Part shown: positions 53,170-60,975 of the stretch, piece by piece
How the letters are laid out: each line of letters begins with the position of its first letter
Position numbering within the stretch: the stretch's first letter is position 1
DNA from: Segatella copri
GTDB lineage: Bacteria > Bacteroidota > Bacteroidia > Bacteroidales > Bacteroidaceae
Reading direction: 5' to 3'
Assembly (NCBI RefSeq): GCF_026015295.1
Contig: NZ_JAPDUW010000001.1
Span: 1,798,001 to 1,862,000, forward strand
DNA: 64,000 nucleotides
Translations under genes and position numbers: made by a program
Notes under the pieces: generated by a model
Told to the model about the DNA's origin: nothing
Seen by the model: only the letters and a program-made list of their open reading frames with translations
Databases searched by the model: none

Positions 53170-54222
53170 ATGAAGCATACTAAGTTTTTTATCTTCGCGC
53201 TCGTTGCTGCGATGACGTTCTCTGCCTGCGGCACAGACGATACCCTACAGTTCTATTATCCTGAAAATGGCGGTAATACGGGTGGTGGAAGCACAGGTGG
53301 CAATACCAGTGGTGAATCAACCGATAAGAACAACACAAACAAGAATGTGGCTACTGCCAACATGCCACAAGTGGTAAGAAACGCTATCGGCGGTCTGGAG
53401 TTTCCAAAGCTCAAGAATAATGGTACCAGCTATGCCATCGTTCACATGGATAATACAACAGGTATGTTGAACTATTCTACAGAATGGGATGACAACATGA
53501 AGAGCCAGAGATGGAGCTGCTACACTTTCCACACAGGAAACACGGCTTCTAACGTTGACAGATGGAAACCTGGTCAGGGCGAGCGCAAGTATCCATGGGA
53601 TACGGATCTGAAAGAACAATGGGGAATCACAGATTTCACAGAAGACCCTACTCCTACAACTCAAGGCTTTGACCATGGTCATATCTGCCCTTCTGCTGAC
53701 CGCAAACTCAATCTGACACAGCAGAAACAGACTTTTTTCATGACCAATATGCAGCCTCAATATGCCAATTTCAACGAGCGTGGTACCTGGTTTTACATGG
53801 AGAATGAGCTGCGCAAGCTGGCTCCAAAGATTGACTCAGATACCCTCTTCATCGTGAAGGGCGGTACCATTGACCCAGTGGGCAGCGAGAGTAATCTCCT
53901 GGGTTGGAAGAAGAATGGTGCTTCTAGCGAAAACCAGAAGCCAGGCTATATCCCAATACCAAAGTATTTCTTTGTAGCTGTACTGAAAAAGGAGTTTAAT
54001 AAGAGCCAAAAACAGTATACCTATAATGCCTTCGGCTATTGGTTCCCTCACGAGGACAAGGCATTTGAAAAGGGCGATATGCTCGGCAACTATGTCGTAA
54101 ACATCAAGACGCTGGAAGACAAAACCGGCATCGACTTCTTCTGTAATCTCCCTGATGAAACCGAGAAGGAAGTGGAAAACGTAGATGCAGAAGTCATCAA
54201 GAAACTCTGGGGCTTTAAATAA
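53170..54222 (+). CDS. DNA/RNA non-specific endonuclease lipoprotein
   Basis: 350 residues from the ATG at 53170; upstream in-frame ATG 53050 falls in the L31 terminator. Lipoprotein signal MKHTKFFIFALVAAMTFSAC. After a Gly/Ser/Asn/Thr-rich linker (GGNTGGGSTGGNTSGEST) the NUC domain reads NYSTEWDDNMKSQRWSCYTF, GFDHGHICPSADRKLN (family DRGHxxPxxDR; here His replaces the Arg, with the catalytic His kept) and TNMQPQYANFNERGTW (metal-ligand Asn). It would be anchored in the outer membrane and cleave DNA or RNA. Fits the nucleic-acid theme of the genes at 44-52 kb, although the L31 gene intervenes. Its promoter is not clear. Confidence 0.9.
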   Translation: MKHTKFFIFALVAAMTFSACGTDDTLQFYYPENGGNTGGGSTGGNTSGESTDKNNTNKNVATANMPQVVRNAIGGLEFPKLKNNGTSYAIVHMDNTTGMLNYSTEWDDNMKSQRWSCYTFHTGNTASNVDRWKPGQGERKYPWDTDLKEQWGITDFTEDPTPTTQGFDHGHICPSADRKLNLTQQKQTFFMTNMQPQYANFNERGTWFYMENELRKLAPKIDSDTLFIVKGGTIDPVGSESNLLGWKKNGASSENQKPGYIPIPKYFFVAVLKKEFNKSQKQYTYNAFGYWFPHEDKAFEKGDMLGNYVVNIKTLEDKTGIDFFCNLPDETEKEVENVDAEVIKKLWGFK

Positions 54223-54300
54223 ATCAGGCTATATACAAACAAAAAGAATGAGGGTGTGTCGTAAGTCTGGATAATAGTTGGTGTATAACAGTTGACTACC

Positions 54301-54367
54301 GCATGCACAACAGGTGTTGTGCATGCGCATATCAGCTGTTATGCAAGCGCACAACAGCTGTTGTGCG
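54301..54367. repeat. Three related palindromes in a row
   Basis: GCATGCACAACA-GG-TGTTGTGCATGC (54301-54326), GCATATCAGCTGTTATGC (54327-54344) and CGCACAACAGCTGTTGTGCG (54348-54367). The first and third share the CACAACA/TGTTGTG arms. They lie in the left half of the MITE-like element. Confidence 0.85.
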
Positions 54368-54390
54368 ACCGAAGATACTGACTGTCTCAA

Positions 54391-54478
54391 CAACATATCC
54401 TATCTCTTCCAACAACATATCCTATCTCTTCCAGCAACATATCCTATCTCTTTCGGCAACATATCCTATCTCTTTCAA
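54391..54478. repeat. Four tandem 22-base repeats
   Basis: CAACATATCCTATCTCTT plus four variable bases (CCAA, CCAG, TCGG, TCAA) occurs four times without gaps. The unit is not a multiple of three, so it is not a protein repeat, and there are no spacers, so it is not CRISPR. Confidence 0.9.
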
Positions 54479-54537
54479 CAAATAGAAGAGGGTGAATCAT
54501 AAACTTATGACACACCCTCTTTCTTTTGTTTATATCA

Positions 54538-55260
54538 TCATCTTCTTGGCAACTTCTTGATTGCATGTGGCATGAATGCCCTACCGGTAGCCTTACCGAA
54601 GCTAGGAGCTACGGAATCGGTTGAAGCAGAACGGGTCTTCTTACGGGCTCCACTCGGATCGTAACGCTCCAGATCGATTTGCATCACATCACCCTTAGCC
54701 TTACCTGTTCCTATCATATAACCATAGAACGTATCGACAATCTTTCCATCTTCCTGCCCCAGATGGAAACCATACTGCTTAGCACCTGCATCCATCACAT
54801 AGGTAGCACCCGTATCATTATAACGGATATAAATATCACCATTATTATCGATATACCAGGTAAACTTCAGAGTCTGGGATTCATTGCTTCCATCATCGGC
54901 ATAATCCACTTCTACACCATTACCACTGAGCGAGTTAACCTTATCACCCGCCTGATAGAACGTCATCTCGGCATTGAAACTATAGTTATTGCGAGACTGA
55001 CCGTCCTCAGCAAGTTCTGAGAGCATCACAGAGCCTCTCCAGTCGCCTGTAAGAGTCTGAGCCTCCAACAGCAGGTCATCATCCTGAGAGCCGTTAGAAC
55101 CGTTGTTCCAGTCGCCCTGATTCCATCCCCATCCACCATGATTATAGTCATCATACCAATAATAATCATCATACCAGTAATCGTCATCATCACACGAGGT
55201 GAATGAGAAAGATGCTGCAGCTATCGCCATCCACATCCATATCCGATTAAACTTTTTCAT
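54538..55260 (-). CDS. Acidic/aromatic lipoprotein, paralogue of the next gene
   Basis: 240 residues. Lipoprotein signal MKKFNRIWMWMAIAAASFSFTSC. The mature N-terminus is extraordinarily rich in Asp, Tyr, Trp, Asn and Gly (DDDDYWYDDYYWYDDYNHGG), encoded by near-repeats of about 15 bases. A beta-rich domain follows (LTGDWRGSVMLSELAEDGQS, EMTFYQAGDKVNSLSGNGVE, ...GDIYIRYND). The last part is basic (SGARKKTRSASTDS, HAIKKLPRR). It shares layout and the Gly-Trp/Phe pattern with the upstream gene, which suggests duplication. Function unknown. 38 bases after the paralogue, so co-transcribed. Confidence 0.82.
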   Translation of the reverse strand: MKKFNRIWMWMAIAAASFSFTSCDDDDYWYDDYYWYDDYNHGGWGWNQGDWNNGSNGSQDDDLLLEAQTLTGDWRGSVMLSELAEDGQSRNNYSFNAEMTFYQAGDKVNSLSGNGVEVDYADDGSNESQTLKFTWYIDNNGDIYIRYNDTGATYVMDAGAKQYGFHLGQEDGKIVDTFYGYMIGTGKAKGDVMQIDLERYDPSGARKKTRSASTDSVAPSFGKATGRAFMPHAIKKLPRR

Positions 55261-55298
55261 ATCTTGTTTCCTTTCTTCAAACTAAATTCCTTATTGCC

Positions 55299-55895
55299 TT
55301 ACTTCACTACAAAGCGGCGAACAGGCTTCTGATTATCATCTGCCACCTTAACATACTCTACAGAATCCTTAGCTCCGCGAGAAACAATCTGAGTGTTCTC
55401 TAAGCCCGAATGCTGCTTGCTGTAGCCCCAGCCATCATCGTAACCCCAGTCATAATCATCGCGCCAGTTGTAAGAATCGCGACTAAGCTCGAAATAAGCA
55501 CGATTTCCGTTATCAGCATCTACATATCCAGAGAACTTGCGGTCGCCCAGAGCATAATCGTAAATCACAACATCGCTACCCTCATCGAGAAGAGTGATAT
55601 AGATGTTTCTGTTGCGTACCGTCCAACGAATATGGTTTGCGATATAATTGTTGCCATGCCAGTAATTTTCTCGATAATAATCGATCCAATAGCCTGTACC
55701 GGAATAGATGCCATCATTCTGGTCGAAACGGATTACAGAGTAAGTAGCTTTGTTATTACCATATTTTACAAACATATTACCCGTCCATGTACCATCGAGG
55801 GTGTATGCGATATCAGAATCATCATCACATGAGGTGAATGAGATGCTCATCAAAGCGATGAAAGCCATTGTGAGAAGAGTAGTAAACTTTTTCAT
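55299..55895 (-). CDS. Acidic/aromatic lipoprotein, paralogue of the previous gene
   Basis: 198 residues. Lipoprotein signal MKKFTTLLTMAFIALMSISFTSC followed by DDDSD. A compact beta domain (LDGTWTGNMFVKYGNNKATY, FDQNDGIYSGTGYWIDYYRE, RNRNIYITLLDEGSDVVIYD) resembles lipocalin-like small lipoproteins. Here the Asp/Tyr/Trp-rich stretch is near the C-terminus (NWRDDYDWGYDDGWGY) instead of after the Cys. Unknown function. First gene of the pair with promoter at 55983-56013, divergent from the hybrid regulator gene. Confidence 0.82.
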   Translation of the reverse strand: MKKFTTLLTMAFIALMSISFTSCDDDSDIAYTLDGTWTGNMFVKYGNNKATYSVIRFDQNDGIYSGTGYWIDYYRENYWHGNNYIANHIRWTVRNRNIYITLLDEGSDVVIYDYALGDRKFSGYVDADNGNRAYFELSRDSYNWRDDYDWGYDDGWGYSKQHSGLENTQIVSRGAKDSVEYVKVADDNQKPVRRFVVK

Positions 55896-56266
55896 ATCAA
55901 TTTATCAGTTAAGTTATTTATATTCTTATATCTTCTATACTTTTGAGTTCTCGAAGAACAGCATTCTTTCTTGAACACGATGCAAAGGTAATGGTTTTTC
56001 AGGCTACCACAAAGGGGAAAAGGATACAAACTGAGGGGGAAATCCCTATTCTTTAGAAAAACATGAAGAAAATTCAGAAATAACCAATAGCGAAACAACA
56101 TACGCTAAACAAAAGAAAAGCAGGGAGATAACAACCAAATATTACACCTATTCTATGAAAAGTGGAAGATTTTAAGGCGCAAACATAAAAAAATACACCT
56201 GATAAATACGTATTCTCAATAATTTTCACTACCTTTGTTGCGATTAATAAACGTATACGAATAAAA
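55896..56266. promoter_or_regulatory. Divergent promoter region, lipoprotein pair versus hybrid regulator
   Basis: Minus strand: TACCTTTG (55990 to 55983) with TTTG (56013 to 56010), spacer 19, for the lipoproteins. Plus strand: TACCTTTG (56230-56237), 30 bases before the hybrid regulator start, without a clear -33 box. The region between (56014-56229) is AT-rich with no gene or strong structure that I can see. Confidence 0.65.
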
Positions 56267-59200
56267 ATGATGAAAAGAAAATTATATATCACCCTATTAG
56301 GACTGCTCTCTACCATCATGATGGCAGCTGTACCCTACTGCGATGTGAGAAAATTCTCTATCACAGACGGACTCGCTGCCAATACCATCTCAGACCTCAA
56401 ACAAGGTAAAGACAACCTCATGTGGTTCAGTACATGGAACGGACTGTCGTTCTATGACGGCTACAAGTTTCATACTTTCAGAGACAACCCGGATGATATT
56501 GACGTTCTGTCAACCAACCGTATACTGAAAATAGAACCATCCTATAACAACAACGTGTGGTGTATCACATACGACCACAAACTCTACGTATACGATACCC
56601 ACTTCTGCCGGTTCTTTGCCGTAGGACAGAAATTCAACGAACTGTTCAACATCGACCTGCGCGTGAGCCAGGTATACCCATTGAAAAACGGAGCTACATG
56701 GTTTACTTCAGAAGATGGAAAATACATCATCCGATCAATAGGAAAAACCTTTGATGAGCGGAACATAGAACTCATCAAAGTAGGAGAAAAGGGACTCAGA
56801 AGCGGAAATGTATGGTACATCCATCAAGATATACACGGAAGAGAATGGGTGCTTACCGACAAAGGCGCATACATATATCATTCGAAAATTCCAAGCAAAC
56901 TGCCTTTCAAATGGCTCAGAGGGGTGGGAGAAGATGAGTTCCTGGCAACTGAAGACGGTAAACTGGCAAAATATGACCTGCAGAACCGACTCACCATGAT
57001 ACCAATGCCAGAAGGCGTAACCCGTATCAACGGACTGAAAAATACAGGTTACCAGCTTCTGATGGCAACCAACCTGGGTGTAGTAATCTACAACCCGCGC
57101 ACCTTCAAGTTTGATATCATCAACGTACAGAGCCCGAGTCAGCCTCTGGCAGAGGTAAAGAAGATTTATATCGATGATTTCGGTATGGTATGGGCATTTA
57201 CAGACGGTATAGGAGTAACCCTTGTCAATCCGAAGACCGGACAGACACAGTGGCTCTTTGCCGACCAGGACGACCCGATGGACCGCACAACCTGCGAAAG
57301 CAATTTCATCACACAAGATGAACACAAGACCCTCTGGGTAGTACCAAGAGGAGGAACCTTCAGTTATTTTGACCGCAAGGCAGGAAAACTGGTGCCTTAT
57401 CTGCTGAGAAGCAATTCATCGGGCAACTACCGCATACCGAAGATTACGAAATATGTACTCTCAGACCAGGGAATCCTCTGGCTGACAGGCTCTCACGACC
57501 TGACACAGGTAGTCTTCAAATATCACCCTTACATTATCAACAAGCTGGATGTGGGCGAAGACGAAGTGTTCTCGGTGAATGCATCGCCAGACGGACATAT
57601 CTGGGCTGGTTATTACAATGGTATAATCCAGGTGCTCAACGCATCCTACCAAAGCATCGGATACCTGTCGCCAAGCGGACAGATTGTGCCACAGCAAGTA
57701 AACTTCGCCGAGAAGAGCATCATGTCTATCCACTTCGATATCAAGGGAAGAGCATGGATAGGAACCAACGGAAATGGTGTCTATCTGATAGATAAAATGC
57801 AGGTAAGACACTTTGTTTATGATGCCAACAACCCGTCATCGCTGCCGTTCGACAAGATACAAGACATTGTAGCCGACCGCACCGGACGCATCTGGATAGG
57901 TACCTACGGAGGTGGGCTGGCACTTGTTAACGAGGCGGCAGACGGCAGTATCAGCTTCATCAGTAAACGAAACGGACTGCCTTGGGAGAAACAGCACTAC
58001 GACCGCATACGCCGCATCTGCTGCACCACTACGGGAACCATTCTCGTAGGAACTACAGATGGTCTCATCACCTTCAGTGATGCCTTTACAAACGCAAGAA
58101 AGATCAATTACCACAAGACCTACTACATACCGAACGATACAACTAGTCTGGCTGCAAACGATATGAACAATATCATGGAGCACACCAGCGGCAAGATGTA
58201 TATCTCGCAACAGGGCGGTTTGATGGAAGAGATTGTGAGCAAATCGCTCCTGCAAGACAACCTGAAGATGAAATACTTCCATGCCATCGATGTTAACGAA
58301 GGCATCGTACAGGGCATGGTAGAAGACAACCAGGGAAGAATCTGGGTAATCAGAGAATCGAGTATCGACTGCGTAAACCCGAAAACGGGCCAGTGCAATG
58401 TGTTCGGACCTAACGACTTCGACTTCAACATGTCGTTCTCGCAAAGCCGTCCTTACCACGATCCGGCAAGCAACAACATCTCGGTAGGTACCCCGATGGG
58501 ACTGATTACCTTCAATCCGGCTACGCTGAAGAAGAGCAACTACCAGCCTAAAGTCATCTTCTGTTCCCTCCATTATAGCGGAGAGAAGGAGTCGGAACCT
58601 ATCCTGCACAAGGATAAAGTGGTAATTCCTGCCAACAAGCGAAATCTGACCATCAACTTCGCATCGCTCGACTATCAGCGTAAGTATCAGACCAGATATC
58701 TCTATCGCATAGATGGTTTTACAGCTCCAGGCGTGTGGATATCAAACGGAAGCAGCAATATCATCGGCTTCAACCGTATCAGTCATGGCGATTACGTACT
58801 CAAGGTGAGAGCCACCAACTCTCACGGTGTATGGAGCAAGTATGTGGCAGAACTGCCTATCGAAGTGCGCCCTACCTTCTGGGAGAGCATCTGGGGCAAA
58901 TTTCTGATGCTGCTTCTGCTCTTCGGTATCGTAGGCGCAATCTTCTATACCTACAACCAGCGCCAGCGCGAGAACGTAACCCACGAGATGAGCGTGATGA
59001 AGAACGAGTTCTACAACGATGCTGCCAACCGTCTGAGAACCCCTCTAACGCTCATCGGAGCCCCGGTAAAAACCGTTTTGGATACCGAACCGGGTATCAC
59101 CCGAAAGGGCAAGGAACTGCTGAGAATGGTAATAGACAATGCCAACGAAATGCTGGTAATGCTGGACAAGGCTCAGAGATACGGCAACAAGGCAGACTTC

Positions 59201-60268
59201 CGTACGAACAGCGGTCTGAGCGAGGAAGATTACGACCTGACAGAAAGGGAGAAAGAGAACGGACAGATTGACGACCGCAATGCATCCGACTATCTGGAAG
59301 AAGTAAATAAACAGAAAGAAGAAAAGGATGAAGAGACTGAACGCCTGGAAGAAATGGGCAAGGAACAGAAAGAAGCACAGGAAGAAACGAAACTCAAAGA
59401 CCAGACGGTACTGGTAGTTGAAGACAATGCCGACCTGCGCAAGTTCCTCTACAGTATCCTCTCGCCTACCTATAACGTGCTGCTCTCAGAGAACGGAAAG
59501 GCCGGTTTAGTGATGGCGCGCAAGGAGATACCAGACTTTATCCTCACGGACGTTACCATGCCTGTGATGGATGGTTTGTCGATGATTCACGAGATCAAGC
59601 AGGATACCACCCTCAACAACATCCCAGTGATGATTCTCTCAGCCAAGGCAAGCGTAGAAGACCAGCAGCGAGGTTTTGATGAAGGTGTTGATGCCTATAT
59701 CACCAAGCCATTCTCTACCCCTTATCTGCTCGGCCGAATAGAGGCTATCCTCACCCAGCGCCGCAACATTCAGATGGATGTCATCAGAAAACTGAAGGAA
59801 ACTGGCGATAAAGATGCCATAGCAGCCCTGCGAATACTGCCTGCAGCAGCTCCTCTGCCTGCTCTTAACCAGGCTGAAACTAGTACCGAGAACGAAGCGG
59901 ACGATCCAAACAGCGAGCTGGCATTGATAGCGGCACAGATGCAGGACAGAACCATGATGCGTGCCTTCAGGTTTATTGTTGAAAATGCAGGCAACCCGGA
60001 ACTCAAGATTGATGACATCTCGAACGAAATCGGTATGAGCCGAAGCGTACTATATAATAAGGTGAAAGCAATAACCGGAATGACACCGGTAGACTTCGTT
60101 CGCCATATACGTATCAAGAAGGCATGCGAGATGTTACGCAAGACAGACAATACACTGAGCAGCATCGCCTTCGCAGTAGGTTTCACCGACCCTAAGTATT
60201 TCTCGAAGGTATTCAAGAAAGGAACGGGTATCGTGCCTACTGAATACCGAAACAGAACGCAGGGATAG
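56267..60268 (+). CDS. Hybrid two-component-type regulator lacking its kinase domain
   Basis: 1333 residues. Signal/anchor MMKRKLYITLLGLLSTIMMA. Then two-component propeller repeats (SITDGLAANTISDLKQGKDN, MWFSTWNGLSFYDG, RIWIGTYGGGLALVN), a Y_Y_Y domain (about 770-870), and one transmembrane segment (about 878-898, FLMLLLLFGIVGAIFYTY). Next, a dimerisation-like helix reads FYNDAANRLRTPLTLIGAP, where sensor kinases have S-H-E-L-R-T-P: the phospho-accepting His is Asn921. No HATPase domain follows; instead about 80 residues of acidic coiled coil (SDYLEEVNKQKEEKDEETER). Then an apparently intact receiver (LVVEDNADLRKF, Asp1095 in LTDVTMPVMDG, Lys in YITKPFS) and an AraC-type helix-turn-helix (about 1230-1330, ending FTDPKYFSKVFKKGTGIVPT). 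Target genes are unknown; the divergent lipoproteins are candidates. Confidence 0.9.
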   Translation: MMKRKLYITLLGLLSTIMMAAVPYCDVRKFSITDGLAANTISDLKQGKDNLMWFSTWNGLSFYDGYKFHTFRDNPDDIDVLSTNRILKIEPSYNNNVWCITYDHKLYVYDTHFCRFFAVGQKFNELFNIDLRVSQVYPLKNGATWFTSEDGKYIIRSIGKTFDERNIELIKVGEKGLRSGNVWYIHQDIHGREWVLTDKGAYIYHSKIPSKLPFKWLRGVGEDEFLATEDGKLAKYDLQNRLTMIPMPEGVTRINGLKNTGYQLLMATNLGVVIYNPRTFKFDIINVQSPSQPLAEVKKIYIDDFGMVWAFTDGIGVTLVNPKTGQTQWLFADQDDPMDRTTCESNFITQDEHKTLWVVPRGGTFSYFDRKAGKLVPYLLRSNSSGNYRIPKITKYVLSDQGILWLTGSHDLTQVVFKYHPYIINKLDVGEDEVFSVNASPDGHIWAGYYNGIIQVLNASYQSIGYLSPSGQIVPQQVNFAEKSIMSIHFDIKGRAWIGTNGNGVYLIDKMQVRHFVYDANNPSSLPFDKIQDIVADRTGRIWIGTYGGGLALVNEAADGSISFISKRNGLPWEKQHYDRIRRICCTTTGTILVGTTDGLITFSDAFTNARKINYHKTYYIPNDTTSLAANDMNNIMEHTSGKMYISQQGGLMEEIVSKSLLQDNLKMKYFHAIDVNEGIVQGMVEDNQGRIWVIRESSIDCVNPKTGQCNVFGPNDFDFNMSFSQSRPYHDPASNNISVGTPMGLITFNPATLKKSNYQPKVIFCSLHYSGEKESEPILHKDKVVIPANKRNLTINFASLDYQRKYQTRYLYRIDGFTAPGVWISNGSSNIIGFNRISHGDYVLKVRATNSHGVWSKYVAELPIEVRPTFWESIWGKFLMLLLLFGIVGAIFYTYNQRQRENVTHEMSVMKNEFYNDAANRLRTPLTLIGAPVKTVLDTEPGITRKGKELLRMVIDNANEMLVMLDKAQRYGNKADFRTNSGLSEEDYDLTEREKENGQIDDRNASDYLEEVNKQKEEKDEETERLEEMGKEQKEAQEETKLKDQTVLVVEDNADLRKFLYSILSPTYNVLLSENGKAGLVMARKEIPDFILTDVTMPVMDGLSMIHEIKQDTTLNNIPVMILSAKASVEDQQRGFDEGVDAYITKPFSTPYLLGRIEAILTQRRNIQMDVIRKLKETGDKDAIAALRILPAAAPLPALNQAETSTENEADDPNSELALIAAQMQDRTMMRAFRFIVENAGNPELKIDDISNEIGMSRSVLYNKVKAITGMTPVDFVRHIRIKKACEMLRKTDNTLSSIAFAVGFTDPKYFSKVFKKGTGIVPTEYRNRTQG

Positions 60269-60280
60269 CCCGCATCATTA

Positions 60281-60322
60281 CAGATGAAAGCAGTCATCAT
60301 TACTGATGGCTGCTTTCATCTG
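60281..60322 (+). terminator. Strong hairpin after the hybrid regulator gene
   Basis: CAGATGAAAGCAGTCATCA (60281-60299) pairs with TGATGGCTGCTTTCATCTG (60304-60322) around a 4-base loop. Only a weak T-run follows (TATTG), so it may stabilise the 3' end rather than terminate alone. Confidence 0.75.
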
Positions 60323-60548
60323 TATTGACAAAAAGTAATACATATTACAGGACATATCTTCAGTTGTTGTCGGGCACAGCCTTCTTCGTTATCGTACACA
60401 GCAAAACGTTCAAGCAAGGAAAAAAGCAGAATAGTCATAAAATTGAGCCGTTTTGCTTAGTTTTTTGACCGAATATTGCAAAAAAGTATAAAAATGGGGG
60501 GGTATTTGATTAATTTTCCCTTTTTACTGAAAAAAAACTGAGAAAAAG

Positions 60549-60579
60549 TTTGGTGTTACAAGAAAATGTAGTATCTTTG
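60549..60579 (+). promoter_or_regulatory. Promoter of an intergenic small transcript
   Basis: TTTG (60549-60552) and TATCTTTG (60572-60579), spacer 19, an ideal match, but no protein gene starts for almost 400 bases. Confidence 0.8.
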
Positions 60580-60585
60580 CAACAA

Positions 60586-60705
60586 GTTCTTAGAAAAGTT
60601 AAATGATAGATTAATCGTAAACCTCTTTTTCTTTGTTTTTTTGAGGAAAAAGAGGTAAAGAAAAAGGAATGCAGGGTTTGTGAAAATCCTGCATTTTTTA
60701 TTTTT
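60586..60705 (+). ncRNA. Candidate small RNA, about 120 bases
   Basis: Begins just after the promoter at 60549-60579. It contains a hairpin ACCTCTTTTTC (60621-60631)/GAAAAAGAGGT (60646-60656) with a U-rich loop. It ends in a terminator, AATGCAGG (60668-60675)/CCTGCATT (60688-60695), followed by TTTTATTTTT. The only ATG near the start (ATGATAGATTAA) opens two sense codons, so a protein is unlikely. The rest of the 707-base gap (60323-60548 and 60706-60975) holds no gene that I can see apart from the gpx promoter. Confidence 0.65.
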
Positions 60706-60905
60706 ACAACTTTCATGCAGGCCGTTATGTAGTCTTATAATCTACATACCTTTCTATTCACAAACCCAATTATCTACGGAATCTATATACTCTTAACTGC
60801 GATACTATCTACATTATATATATTACGCTCATTCCTTCATCTATGATTTTGTTCGATTTTTAGAATTTTTAAAAAAACTATTGAAGTATTCTAAGAGAAA
60901 AGTAG

Positions 60906-60913
60906 TATCTTTG
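60906..60913 (+). promoter_or_regulatory. -7 box of the glutathione peroxidase gene
   Basis: TATCTTTG, 62 bases before the start. A TTG word is 22 bases upstream, a non-ideal spacing. Confidence 0.65.
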
Positions 60914-60975
60914 CACTCTAGATCATATAAGTTGAGATCGGAAATATAGATAACACATACATAAAGATAAAAAAA

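Larger units (their letters stand above)
54237..54531. mobile_element. MITE-like element bounded by about 30-base imperfect inverted repeats
   Basis: The left end AAACAAAAAGAATGAGGGTG (from 54237) continues TGTCGTAAGT. The right end, read on the minus strand from 54531, is AAACAAAAGAAAGAGGGTG continuing TGTCATAAGT. About 27 of 30 positions agree with one gap. The GAGGGTGTGTC end looks like a transposon terminal repeat. Inside are three palindromes and four 22-base repeats, and no transposase. It fills the whole gap between two convergent genes, so paired terminators are an alternative reading. I could not identify a target-site duplication with certainty. Confidence 0.55.

Noticed and set aside
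54391..54478. 22-base repeats as a CRISPR array
   Set aside because: The units follow each other without spacers, and no cas genes are present.
54303..54502. Small open frames across the palindromes and 22-base repeats
   Set aside because: They exist only because the repeat unit lacks stops in two frames; no ribosome-binding site or protein-like composition.
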